A stretch of DNA of 64,000 bases, taken from NCBI GenBank assembly GCA_050953425.1, contig JBMNMQ010000003.1, positions 124,001 to 188,000 on the forward strand, read 5' to 3'. Within the stretch, counting starts at the first letter, position 1. Each line of letters starts with the position of its first letter. Source of the DNA: RUG100 sp050953425. Its GTDB lineage: Bacteria > Bacillota > Clostridia > Peptostreptococcales > Anaerovoracaceae. Below, in pieces: positions 36,475-44,715 of this stretch. The position numbers and the translations under genes were made by a program. The notes beneath the pieces are model-generated. The model had not been told where the DNA came from, did no database searches, and worked only from the letters and a program-made list of their open reading frames with translations.

Positions 36475-38781
36475 ATGGTAAAACTTTATCAGGAAGGGGT
36501 TTTCCTGCTCGACGGCGAGCAGATCGTACCGGCCTCGCAGGCCGAGGCGGCGGCCCGGCAGGGCCGCCGGCTGGACAAGGAGGCGGCGCGGCAGGGAACG
36601 ATGGCTTACGGCATTCTCCGTGACCACAACACGGCGGACAATATGGAGCAGCTGCGGATCCGCTTTGATGCCATGGCCAGTCACGACATCACGTTTGTCG
36701 GCATTATCCAGACGGCGCGCGCTTCCGGCATGGAGCGCTTTCCGCTGCCGTACGTGCTGACCAACTGCCACAACTCACTCTGCGCGGTGGGCGGCACGAT
36801 CAACGAGGACGACCACGTCTTCGGCCTCTCGGCGGCGAAGAAATACGGCGGCATCTTCGTTCCGCCGCATATTGCCGTCATCCATCAGTACATGCGCGAG
36901 ATGATGGCCGGCTGCGGCCGCATGATCCTCGGCTCCGACAGCCACACGCGCTACGGCGCGCTGGGCACGATGGCGATGGGCGAAGGCGGCGGCGAACTGG
37001 TCAAGCAGCTGCTCGAGGACACCTACGACATCACCTATCCCGGCGTCGTCGGCGTCTACCTCAAGGGCAGACCGTCCCCCGGCGTCGGCCCGCAGGACAT
37101 TGCCCTGGCCCTCATCGGGGCGGTCTATGACAACGGCTATGTCAAGAACAAAGTCATGGAATTCGTCGGCCCGGGCATTGCCTCGATGAATACCGATTTC
37201 CGCAACGCGGTCGACGTGATGACCACCGAGACGACCTGCCTGTCATCGATCTGGATGACCGACGAAGACACGAAGGCGTTTCTCACCGAGCACGGCCGCG
37301 GCGACGCCTACCGTCCGCTCGCGCCGGCTGCCACGGCTTACTATGACGGCTTCATCGAGGTCGATCTGGCGGGCATCAAGCCGATGATTGCGCTGCCGTT
37401 CCACCCCAGCAACGTCTACGAAATCGACGAACTCAACGAGAACCTCGAGGACATCCTCCACGGCGTCGAGGAAAATGCCCGCGAGATCACCAGCAACCCG
37501 GATATCGATTTCAGTCTGCGCGACAAAATCGTCGACGGGCGTCTGCAGGTACAGCAGGGCATCATCGCCGGCTGTGCCGGCGGCAACTACATCAATGTCG
37601 TCGAAGCGGCGCATCTGCTGCGCGGCGCCGGCTGCGGCAGCGACGCCTTCTCGCTCTCGGTCTATCCGTCCTCGCAGCCGGTCTTCCTCGACCTCGTGCG
37701 CAAGGGCGCGGCCGCCGATCTGATCGAGGCGGGCGCCGTGGTCAAGACGGCCTTCTGCGGCCCCTGCTTCGGCGCCGGCGACACCCCGGCCAACAACGGC
37801 CTTTCGGTGCGCCATACGACGCGCAACTTCCCCAGCCGCGAGGGATCCAAGCCGGGCTCCGGCCAGCTGGCGGCGGTGGCACTGATGGATGCCCGTTCGA
37901 TCGCCGCGACCGCGGCCGCCGGCGGCGTGCTGACACCGGCGACGGCGATCGCCGAAGAATGGGAAGCACCGGCCTATGCGTTCGATCCCGCCGTTTACGA
38001 GACGCGGGTCTACCGCGGCTGGGGCGCTGCCAGGCCGGAGGAGGAGCTCATCTACGGCCCCAACATCAAGGACTGGCCCGAGCAGGAGGCGCTGGCCGAC
38101 AACGTTCTCCTCAAGGTCTGTTCAAAGATCATGGATCCGGTGACCACCACCGACGAACTGATTCCCTCCGGCGAGACCAGCTCCTACCGCTCCAACCCGC
38201 TCGGACTGGCGGAGTTCACGCTCTCGCGCCGTGATCCCGGCTATGTCGAGCGCGCCCAGCGCGTGCGCGGCATGGAGGAAAATCGCCGTGCCGGCGGAGC
38301 GCCGTCGTGCGCGGGTCTGACGCACGCGCTCGAGAAGGTGGCGGAGATCGATCCGCAGGCGGATCCGGCGGCGATCGAGATCGGCAGCACGATCTACTGC
38401 GTGCGCCCCGGCGACGGCTCGGCCCGTGAACAGGCGGCCAGCTGCCAGCGGGTGCTCGGAGGTCTCGGCAACCTCTGCGAGGAATACGCCACCAAGCGCT
38501 ACCGCTCCAATGTCATCAACTGGGGCATGCTGCCGTTCCAGATGCAGGGCGAACCGGACTTTGACCTCGGCGACTATATCTATGTGCCGGGGGTGCGGGC
38601 GGCGCTTGACGGGGATCTCAGCGACATCCCGGCCTGGCTGATTCCGCTCGACGCGGAGACCGGGGAAGCCGGCCGGCCGCGGCAGATTCATCTCTTCATC
38701 GCCCCGATGACGGAGACCGAGCGCGACATCGTCAAGGCCGGCTGTCTGATCAACTACAACCGCGCCCGGCGCGGTCTCTGA
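36475..38781 (+). CDS. Aconitase-family hydratase (YbhJ-like)
   Basis: A 768-residue protein of the aconitase superfamily. The 4Fe-4S ligands are C367 (AGCAGGNYIN), C428 and C431 (FCGPCFGAGD). The substrate-binding stretch RHTTRNFPSREGS is present, and a swivelling C-terminal domain follows. It resembles the YbhJ-type putative hydratases more than citrate-cycle AcnA or AcnB, so its substrate is open; a 2-hydroxy-tricarboxylate isomerase or a dehydratase are options. AAAGGGGA precedes the ATG. It has its own promoter and terminator and is monocistronic. No other citrate-cycle genes are nearby. Confidence 0.82.
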   Translation: MVKLYQEGVFLLDGEQIVPASQAEAAARQGRRLDKEAARQGTMAYGILRDHNTADNMEQLRIRFDAMASHDITFVGIIQTARASGMERFPLPYVLTNCHNSLCAVGGTINEDDHVFGLSAAKKYGGIFVPPHIAVIHQYMREMMAGCGRMILGSDSHTRYGALGTMAMGEGGGELVKQLLEDTYDITYPGVVGVYLKGRPSPGVGPQDIALALIGAVYDNGYVKNKVMEFVGPGIASMNTDFRNAVDVMTTETTCLSSIWMTDEDTKAFLTEHGRGDAYRPLAPAATAYYDGFIEVDLAGIKPMIALPFHPSNVYEIDELNENLEDILHGVEENAREITSNPDIDFSLRDKIVDGRLQVQQGIIAGCAGGNYINVVEAAHLLRGAGCGSDAFSLSVYPSSQPVFLDLVRKGAAADLIEAGAVVKTAFCGPCFGAGDTPANNGLSVRHTTRNFPSREGSKPGSGQLAAVALMDARSIAATAAAGGVLTPATAIAEEWEAPAYAFDPAVYETRVYRGWGAARPEEELIYGPNIKDWPEQEALADNVLLKVCSKIMDPVTTTDELIPSGETSSYRSNPLGLAEFTLSRRDPGYVERAQRVRGMEENRRAGGAPSCAGLTHALEKVAEIDPQADPAAIEIGSTIYCVRPGDGSAREQAASCQRVLGGLGNLCEEYATKRYRSNVINWGMLPFQMQGEPDFDLGDYIYVPGVRAALDGDLSDIPAWLIPLDAETGEAGRPRQIHLFIAPMTETERDIVKAGCLINYNRARRGL

Positions 38782-38890
38782 AGCGGCCTGCGGCTGCGGC
38801 GCAGACCCGCGGCAGACCAGCGCCCGCTGCCGACCAGCGCGGCCGGAATGCGGAGCCGTGCGGAGAGTCGTACAAACGATGCGCACAGAC

Positions 38891-38913
38891 AAAAAAACAG
38901 CCCCGGAAGGGGC
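38891..38913 (-). terminator. Minus-strand terminator of the 93-residue protein gene
   Basis: On the minus strand GCCCC-TTCC-GGGGC is followed by TGTTTTTTT. It lies just beyond the plus-strand terminator, so the convergent pair has one terminator each. Confidence 0.75.
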
Positions 38914-38918
38914 CTGCG

Positions 38919-38954
38919 GCAGGACAGACGTACGCGGCGTCCGTCCTGCTTTTT
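38919..38954 (+). terminator. Intrinsic terminator of the aconitase-family gene
   Basis: GCAGGAC/GTCCTGC stem with an internal structured loop, followed by TTTTT. Confidence 0.7.
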
Positions 38955-38979
38955 GTCTGTGAATCCGGCTGCGGCGGGA

Positions 38980-39261
38980 TCAGCTGTTGCGCAGAGCGAT
39001 GGCCACCGTGACGCGGTCCTTGCGCACATGCGTAATTTTGAATTCCAGCAGTTCCATATCCTTGTAGCGTTCCCGCTCTTCATCGGCGGCAAAGCCGTGG
39101 TCGAGAATCTCATTGAGGGACATATTGCCCTCCGTGTCCTTGATCTGCCAGCGGCGCGAAGGCAGCGCGGTCACCGTGTCGAAATGGACCGACGCGTCCA
39201 CCATCTCAATGCCGTTGAAAAAGCCGACTGTAATGACATCGGCTGCGTCTCTGAGTTTCAT
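38980..39261 (-). CDS. Small protein of unknown function
   Basis: I do not recognise this 93-residue protein (MKLRDAADVITVGFFNGIEM...). It is soluble, acidic, with no signal peptide or cysteine motif. Its last part (MELLEFKITHVRKDRVTVAI) looks like paired beta strands. AAAGGAG lies 12 bases before the ATG, a slightly long spacing. An extended -10 promoter (39351-39359) and a terminator on the same strand support a real gene. Confidence 0.65.
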   Translation of the reverse strand: MKLRDAADVITVGFFNGIEMVDASVHFDTVTALPSRRWQIKDTEGNMSLNEILDHGFAADEERERYKDMELLEFKITHVRKDRVTVAIALRNS

Positions 39262-39350
39262 TTCGCTTTCGCTCTCCTTTCCAAGTGCTGCGGAGCAGCG
39301 CCGGCCGCAGCGGTCGGTGTGGTCTGCAGGGTTCCGGTTGATAATGAATG

Positions 39351-39359
39351 ATTATATCA
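39351..39359 (-). promoter_or_regulatory. Extended -10 promoter of the 93-residue protein gene
   Basis: Minus strand TGATATAAT, about 90 bases before the start codon. Confidence 0.6.
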
Positions 39360-39497
39360 GCAATGCCGCGGCGGTGCAACGGGAAGGAAATCTGCTGCGG
39401 CCGCCGGGACGGGCGGCGGATGCAGGACTGCGGCGCGGCCGGCGGACGCGGTGAGCCGGCAGGATGGGATGCGGCGGCGCGCGGGCCGATGAAAAAA

Positions 39498-39572
39498 ACA
39501 TCAAAAAAACAAAGCCGCGGGGAAGCGGCCGCGGAGGCCTGCAATCGCGGTCCGACGGCCTTTCCCCGCGGC
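39498..39572 (-). terminator. Strong minus-strand hairpin terminator with no gene before it
   Basis: An 11-bp stem GCCGCGGGGAA (39514-39524) with TTCCCCGCGGC (39562-39572). On the minus strand it is followed by TTTGTTTTTTTGATGTTTTTTT. No minus-strand gene lies upstream; see findings. The remaining bases between 39360 and 39593 show no gene. Confidence 0.65.
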
Positions 39573-39593
39573 GCTGCAGCGGCGCCGCCGCCA

Positions 39594-39622
39594 TTGACAG
39601 AAGGCATGATATAGGGTAGGAT
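39594..39622 (+). promoter_or_regulatory. Promoter of nrdD
   Basis: TTGACA (39594-39599), 17-base spacer, TAGGAT (39617-39622). The leader to the start codon is about 240 bases, GC-rich, with several possible hairpins but no riboswitch I recognise. Confidence 0.78.
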
Positions 39623-39649
39623 TTAAAATGCGTGCACAAGATATTGTGC
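39604..39649 (+). promoter_or_regulatory. Candidate NrdR box pair at the nrdD promoter
   Basis: GCACAAGATATTGTGC (39634-39649) matches the NrdR box pattern ACACWATATATWGTGT at most positions. A weaker copy, GCATGATATAGGGTAG (39604-39619), lies 30 bases upstream and overlaps the -10 box. Paired boxes about three helical turns apart are usual for NrdR repression. Confidence 0.65.
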
Positions 39650-39869
39650 CCTTCGTGGATTCTACTGCCGACTTTCGCCGCCTTTCGGGGCTCTGCGGGC
39701 CGGCAGACGCGAGTCTGCCGCAGTCTGCAGCAGCCTGCGAAAACAGGCAGCGAAGCAGCGGCCTGCGGCAGCCGGCCGGCCGGAAAATCCAGCCGGTTTC
39801 GATGTTACGGCGTCCGCCGCAGAGGCGGCGCGGCAGGCAGCAGCCTCAGCTGCAGTGGGAGATTAAGAA

Positions 39870-42041
39870 GTGAAAGTTATCAAGCGAGACGGTTCCGAAG
39901 TAGAGTTCGATGCACAGAAGATTTACAATGCGATCAGCAAGGCCAACAACACGGTGGACGAAGCGATCCGCATGACGTCGGTGCAGATTCAGCGCATCAC
40001 TAAGAGCGTGACGCTGCAGTGCACCGATCTCGGCCGCTTTCCGGCGGTGGAGGAAATCCAGGACATGGTCGAACAGCAGATCATGCAGCACGGCGCCTAT
40101 GAGGTCGCCAAGCGGTACATCCGCTACCGCTACACCCGTTCCCTGGTGCGCCAGGCCAACACCACCGACGACAAGATCCTGACGCTGATCGACAACAGCA
40201 ACGAAGAAGCCAAGCAGGAAAATTCCAACAAGAACCCGGTGATCAACTCGACGCAGCGCGATTACATGGCCGGTGAGGTCAGCCGCGACCTGACGCGCCG
40301 CCTGCTGCTTCCCGAGGATATCGTGCAGGCGCACGAAGCCGGCATCATTCACTTTCACGATGCCGATTATTTCGCCCAGCGCGAGCACAACTGCGACCTG
40401 ATCAATCTCGAGGACATGCTGCAGAACGGCACCGTGATCAGCGAGACGATGATCGAAAAACCGCACAGCTTCTATACGGCCTGCAACATTACCACGCAGA
40501 TCATCGCCCAAGTGGCCAGCAACCAGTACGGCGGTCAGTCGTTTTCGCTGGCGCATCTCGCTCCGTTCGTCGAAGTCAGCCGCCGCAAGATCCGCCGCCA
40601 GGTGGCCGAGGAGCGCCGCCTCTGCGGGGAGTCGATGGACGTCAATATCATCAGCAAGATCACCGAGAACCGCCTGCGGCAGGAAATCCGCAGCGGCATC
40701 CAGACGATCCAGTATCAGCTGATCACATTGATGACCTGCAACGGTCAGGCCCCGTTCGTGACCATGTTCATGTATCTCGACGAAGTGCCGGAGGGCCGGG
40801 AACGCGACGATCTGGCGCTCTGCATCGAAGAGGTGCTGCGCCAGAGAATCCAGGGCGTCAAGAACGAACAGGGCATCTGGGTGACGCCGGCCTTCCCCAA
40901 GCTGATCTATGTGCTCGACGAAGACAACGTGCGCGAGGGCAGCAAGTACTGGGATCTCACCTGCCTGGCGGCCGAATGCACCGCCAAACGCATGGTGCCG
41001 GATTACATTTCGGCCAAGGTGCAGAAGGAGCTCAAGCAGGGCGATGTCTACACCTGCATGGGCTGCCGTTCGTTCCTGACCGTCGAGGATGCGCAGCGCA
41101 ATCCCGACGGCAGCCATAAATTCTACGGCCGCTTCAACCAAGGCGTGGTCACAATCAACCTCGTCGACGTCGCCTGCTCGTCCGACGGCGATATGGATCG
41201 CTTCTGGGCGCTTCTCGACGAGCGCCTGGAGCTCTGCCACCGCGCTCTGCGCTGCCGTCACGACCGCCTGCGGGGCACGCGCTCCGACGCCGCCCCGATC
41301 CTCTGGCAGCACGGCGCGCTGGCGCGTCTGAAAAAGGGCGAGACGATCGACAAGCTGCTCTACAACGGCTATTCGACGATTTCCCTCGGCTACGCCGGCC
41401 TCTGCGAGATGTGCTGGCGGATGATCGGCGCCAGCCATACGACGCCGGAGGGACGTGAGTTTTCGCTGCAGGTGATGCAGCGCCTCAACGACAAGTGCCG
41501 GGAGTGGAGAGAGGCGGAAAACATCAGCTACTCCGTCTACGGCACGCCGATGGAATCGACCACCTACCGCTTTGCCAAGTGCCTGCAGCGGCGCTTTGGC
41601 GTGATTCCGCACGTGACGGACAAGAACTACATCACCAACAGCTATCACGTGCACGTCGAGGAAGAGATCGACGCCTTCAGCAAGCTGAAGTTCGAATCCG
41701 AATTCCAGAAACTCAGCCCGGGCGGCGCGATCAGCTACGTCGAAGTGCCCGACATGCAGCAGAACATCCCCGCGGTGCTCAAGGTCATGCAGTTTATCTA
41801 CGACAACATCATGTACGCCGAACTCAATACCAAGAGCGATTACTGCAGCGTCTGCGGCTATGACGGCGAGATTCAGATCCGCGAGGACGAAGACGGCAAG
41901 CTGATCTGGGAGTGCCCGAACTGCGGCAACCGCGATCAGAGCCGCATGTCGGTGGCGCGGCGCACCTGCGGCTACATCGGCACGCAGTACTGGAACCAGG
42001 GGCGGACGCAGGAAATCCGCGACCGGGTGCTGCATCTGTAG
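39870..42041 (+). CDS. nrdD: Anaerobic ribonucleoside-triphosphate reductase, class III
   Basis: A 723-residue glycyl radical enzyme that makes deoxyribonucleotides without oxygen. The N-terminus is an ATP-cone allosteric domain (MKVIKRDGSEVEFDAQK onward). The catalytic barrel follows. Four zinc cysteines are in YCSVCGYDGE and ECPNCGN, and the glycyl radical is G701 in RRTCGYIGTQY. The start is GTG at 39870, preceded by a GGGA site. It is activated by NrdG, encoded 1 kb downstream, with a minus-strand gene in between. A convergent terminator at 42189-42225 ends the transcript, so nrdG has its own promoter. Confidence 0.96.
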   Translation: MKVIKRDGSEVEFDAQKIYNAISKANNTVDEAIRMTSVQIQRITKSVTLQCTDLGRFPAVEEIQDMVEQQIMQHGAYEVAKRYIRYRYTRSLVRQANTTDDKILTLIDNSNEEAKQENSNKNPVINSTQRDYMAGEVSRDLTRRLLLPEDIVQAHEAGIIHFHDADYFAQREHNCDLINLEDMLQNGTVISETMIEKPHSFYTACNITTQIIAQVASNQYGGQSFSLAHLAPFVEVSRRKIRRQVAEERRLCGESMDVNIISKITENRLRQEIRSGIQTIQYQLITLMTCNGQAPFVTMFMYLDEVPEGRERDDLALCIEEVLRQRIQGVKNEQGIWVTPAFPKLIYVLDEDNVREGSKYWDLTCLAAECTAKRMVPDYISAKVQKELKQGDVYTCMGCRSFLTVEDAQRNPDGSHKFYGRFNQGVVTINLVDVACSSDGDMDRFWALLDERLELCHRALRCRHDRLRGTRSDAAPILWQHGALARLKKGETIDKLLYNGYSTISLGYAGLCEMCWRMIGASHTTPEGREFSLQVMQRLNDKCREWREAENISYSVYGTPMESTTYRFAKCLQRRFGVIPHVTDKNYITNSYHVHVEEEIDAFSKLKFESEFQKLSPGGAISYVEVPDMQQNIPAVLKVMQFIYDNIMYAELNTKSDYCSVCGYDGEIQIREDEDGKLIWECPNCGNRDQSRMSVARRTCGYIGTQYWNQGRTQEIRDRVLHL

Positions 42042-42188
42042 CACTGCACCCGCGGCGGCGGCCGCCGCTGCTCTGTCCGGCGGCAGCTCTTGGCGGCGGG
42101 CGGTCTGCCCGTGCCGCAGGCGGTTTCCGCTGTCAGGATGAAAACAGAGCCTGTACTTTCATGGCGCAAGAGGCTGCAGAGACAAAAG

Positions 42189-42225
42189 GAGCTCTCCCGT
42201 CCGGATCGGATCGGAGAGCTCTTTC
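42189..42225 (+). terminator. Bidirectional terminator between nrdD and the PNPOx-like gene
   Basis: 9-bp stem GAGCTCTCC/GGAGAGCTC followed by TTTC on the plus strand and CTTTTG on the minus strand. Confidence 0.7.
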
Positions 42226-42304
42226 ATCGTGCGGAGAAAGATCGTTCGTCCCGGTCGGCGCGGCGGCGCACCTGCGGGCTGCGGATTCTCCGGCTGGAGG
42301 CAGG

Positions 42305-42781
42305 CTACTTGATCAGATCTTCTGCCTGTCGTCCGGTAATATGTTCAATGGTGATTTCCACGCTGCAGAGCGCGTTCCAGGTATCATTGATTTCCGCTTC
42401 CACGGCCCTGGGATCGTCACAGAACTTATTGCCCAGCGTTGTCACCGCCTGTCGTATTTCCGCCTCGTCCTCAAGAATCCGCGCCCGGCCGAAGATCATC
42501 GCACTGGTATAATAGGTATCCAGCTTTTCCCGCATGATGTCGGCGCGGCCGATGACGGTAAAGCAGACCTTGTCAGCGCGGCGGATGGCGTCAAGCTTAT
42601 ATCCCGCTTTGGCGCAGTGAAAATAAATTTTCCCGTCGGCATATACATAGTTGAGGGGCACGGCATAGGGGTAGCCGTCGTCACCGTTGACACCGAGAAT
42701 GCCGATTTCGCCGTTTTCGAGGATGGCGCGCGCTTCTTCTTCAGGCAGTTCCTGTTTTGCCATTAACATTTTTCTGAACAT
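42305..42781 (-). CDS. Pyridoxamine 5'-phosphate oxidase family (flavin-binding) protein
   Basis: A 158-residue split-barrel protein. The stretch GILGVNGDDGYPYAVPLNYVY followed by KIYFHCAKAGYKLDAIR is typical of the PNPOx-like FMN-binding family related to 5-nitroimidazole resistance (NimA-type) proteins. Such proteins bind FMN and reduce small molecules; vitamin B6 oxidation itself is unlikely for this subgroup. AAAGGAG precedes the ATG. Its promoter is at 42888-42916, with a perfect palindrome directly downstream. Confidence 0.85.
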   Translation of the reverse strand: MFRKMLMAKQELPEEEARAILENGEIGILGVNGDDGYPYAVPLNYVYADGKIYFHCAKAGYKLDAIRRADKVCFTVIGRADIMREKLDTYYTSAMIFGRARILEDEAEIRQAVTTLGNKFCDDPRAVEAEINDTWNALCSVEITIEHITGRQAEDLIK

Positions 42782-42858
42782 GCTGGCTCCTTTCGCGTTC
42801 CGGATCTATCTGCCGGAACAGCAGTATTGATGGAATGGTGCGGCACGCAGCGGCCGTG

Positions 42859-42879
42859 CGGAAATATCAGATATTTCCG
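42859..42879 (-). promoter_or_regulatory. Perfect 21-base palindromic operator of the PNPOx-like gene
   Basis: CGGAAATATC-A-GATATTTCCG: 10-base arms with one central base, at the predicted transcription start of the minus-strand gene, where a repressor would act. Confidence 0.7.
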
Positions 42880-42887
42880 ATAACATA

Positions 42888-42916
42888 ATTTTACCAACGG
42901 CGGCGATGGAATGCAA
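42888..42916 (-). promoter_or_regulatory. Promoter of the PNPOx-like gene
   Basis: Minus strand: TTGCAT (42911-42916), 17-base spacer, TAAAAT (42888-42893). Confidence 0.7.
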
Positions 42917-42927
42917 GCGGACACGCA

Positions 42928-42956
42928 TTGCAATTTCGCGCGGCGATTGCTATCAT
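42928..42956 (+). promoter_or_regulatory. Promoter of nrdG
   Basis: TTGCAA (42928-42933), 17-base spacer, TATCAT (42951-42956) with TG-extended -10. The back-to-back promoters of nrdG and the PNPOx gene are only 12 bases apart. Confidence 0.75.
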
Positions 42957-42999
42957 AGAAACGAGGGTGCGCTCTATTTTTCTGATCGCATAAGAAACC

Positions 43000-43548
43000 A
43001 TGAATTACTGCAAAATCAATGACTGTGATATTGCCAACGGCATCGGCGTGCGGGTGACGCTCTTCGTCTCCGGCTGCACCAACCGCTGTCCCGGCTGCTT
43101 TCAGCCCGAGACCTGGGATTTCGACTACGGGCAGCCGTTTGACGAAGCGGCGGCGCAGGCCGTGCTCGACAAGCTGGCGCCCGACTATATCGACGGCCTG
43201 ACGCTGCTCGGCGGCGATCCGCTGGAGCCGCGCAACCAGCACGATCTTCTGCCCTTTGTGCAGCGGGTGCGGGCATGCTATCCGCAGAAGACCATCTGGG
43301 CCTTCACCGGCTTTCGCTGGGAGGAGCTGCTGCAGCCCGGTGCCTATCCGCACTGCGCCGAGACCGCTGAGCTGCTGACGCTGATCGACGTGCTCGTCGA
43401 CGGTCGCTACGAGGAAGCGCTGAAGGATATCACACTGCGTTTTCGCGGTTCCGGCAACCAGCGTATTCTCGATCTGGCGGCGACGCGGCGGCAGGGCCGC
43501 CCGGTGCTGTGGCAGGAACAGGGCGTGCGGGAGCCGGGGACGGACTGA
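43000..43548 (+). CDS. nrdG: Anaerobic ribonucleotide reductase activating protein
   Basis: A 182-residue radical SAM activase. The cluster motif is CTNRCPGC (CX3CX2C, near residue 26), followed by LLGGDPLEP. It uses SAM to form the glycyl radical on NrdD. The size matches NrdG rather than pyruvate formate-lyase activase. The ATG at 43000 has no strong ribosome binding site. It is separated from nrdD by a minus-strand gene, a less common arrangement, and has its own promoter. Confidence 0.95.
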   Translation: MNYCKINDCDIANGIGVRVTLFVSGCTNRCPGCFQPETWDFDYGQPFDEAAAQAVLDKLAPDYIDGLTLLGGDPLEPRNQHDLLPFVQRVRACYPQKTIWAFTGFRWEELLQPGAYPHCAETAELLTLIDVLVDGRYEEALKDITLRFRGSGNQRILDLAATRRQGRPVLWQEQGVREPGTD

Positions 43549-43599
43549 CCGGGTCTGCATGCCGCGGCCGTCGTGCTCACTGCCCGCGTATCCGGTGAA

Positions 43600-43623
43600 A
43601 GGGCCGGCAAGGCCCTGTTCTTG
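43600..43623 (+). terminator. Probable terminator of nrdG
   Basis: AGGGCC/GGCCCT stem followed by a weak GTTCTTG tract. Confidence 0.45.
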
Positions 43624-43772
43624 TGCGAAAAAACGCGCCGGCAGGAGGATGGACGGGGATGGACGGTTTTCTGCGGCGGCAGAATCGCCGCGGTTCCCTG
43701 CGACGGCAGAATCCCGTTGAGACTCCGACGATTCTCCGGTATACCGGGAGGAACGGAGAACGATGAGGAACG

Positions 43773-44099
43773 TTGATTCCTCTGACGCCGGAGATGGCAG
43801 ACAAAGAGAAGAAGACGGCGGAACGCGAGTCGGAAGAGGAAATCGTCGAGAACAATGCCACGCACCGCCGGGCGGAAAAAGAGGGCATTCGCATTTCCGA
43901 TGCAGCGCTGGAAAAATACGAAGAGCAGCGGCTCGCCGAAGCGAAGAAGGCGAAGGAATGCGAAGAGATCGACAAAGTATATAAAGAGATGAACACGACC
44001 TTTGCCAAAGAGTGTGAAAAGGACAGGGAACGGAACCGGCGTGAGGCGGCGATTAAAACCGGGAGGAAAAGCTTCTCAACCGGTCGTCGAACCCGCTGA
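43773..44099 (+). pseudogene. Lys/Glu-rich small gene, probably frameshifted
   Basis: A 108-residue highly charged, coiled-coil-like protein (start TTG 43773 after GAGGAACG, or ATG 43794). Its frame ends at 44099 in a short, atypical tail. Another frame, open from 44057 to the stop at 44270-44272, continues the same composition (EKEKSKITAARKKTKEYDK, then STCRRALQKYGSS). This suggests one longer gene broken by a frameshift between 44057 and 44099. I do not recognise the family. A pair of small genes is the alternative. Confidence 0.45.
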
Positions 44100-44383
44100 G
44101 CGGGCAGCAGCCGGAGAAAGAGAAATCCAAAATCACCGCGGCCCGGAAAAAGACGAAGGAGTATGACAAAATCAAGCAGCCGTTTTCCACATGCCGGCGC
44201 GCGCTGCAGAAATACGGCAGCAGCGCGGAGGAAGTCGACCGGCACTGTGCGGAGGACTTGAATGTGTATTAGATCATGTGAAGTGATGGCGGCGGCCGCA
44301 CAGAAGCACAGACTGAGGAACCGTCTGCCGGAGCGTTGCAACAACGACCGCAAATTGTTAAAAAACGGCCGCCGCGCGACTTC

Positions 44384-44411
44384 TTGACAAAAAGCGCGGT
44401 TGTACTATAAT
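44384..44411 (+). promoter_or_regulatory. Promoter of the metK operon
   Basis: TTGACA (44384-44389), 16-base spacer, TATAAT (44406-44411): the best consensus promoter in the window. Confidence 0.9.
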
Positions 44412-44439
44412 TAAGAGCAGTGTACATAAAGCTGACCGC

Positions 44440-44573
44440 CTTATTACGAGTGGCTGAGGGACTAGGCCCGATGAAGCCCGGCAACCTGGATGCTTTCATC
44501 GGCTCCGACGCGGAGCGGAAACAGAGAATCTAAGGTGCTAAATCCTACAGCGGCGCTGCCGCTGAAAGATGAG
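44440..44573 (+). promoter_or_regulatory. SAM-I riboswitch (S-box) aptamer
   Basis: The S-box core is conserved: CTTATTACGAG, TGGCTGAGGGACT, GGCCCGATGAAGCCCGGCAAC, AAGGTGCTAAATCCTACAG and closing GATGAG of P1. SAM binding should stop transcription at the terminator that follows. Confidence 0.96.
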
Positions 44574-44580
44574 GAACGAA

Positions 44581-44627
44581 AACGAAACGTCCGGCCTCTT
44601 CATCTTGCCAGTGAAGGGGTCGTTTTT
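44581..44627 (+). terminator. Riboswitch-controlled terminator before metK
   Basis: CCTCTTCA (44595-44602) pairs with TGAAGGGG (44612-44619), the base is extended by AACGA/TCGTT, and TTTTT ends at 44627. Confidence 0.8.
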
Positions 44628-44715
44628 CACTCATCCGCACTTTGATGAATGTGCTGCCGAGGTGTTCAGCATCCAGCAGGCAATGATAAAAATCATGCAT
44701 GGAGGGAAACAAAGA

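Noticed and set aside
39623..39869. Cobalamin riboswitch in the nrdD leader
   Set aside because: The leader is structured, but I could not find the conserved B12-box elements in order.
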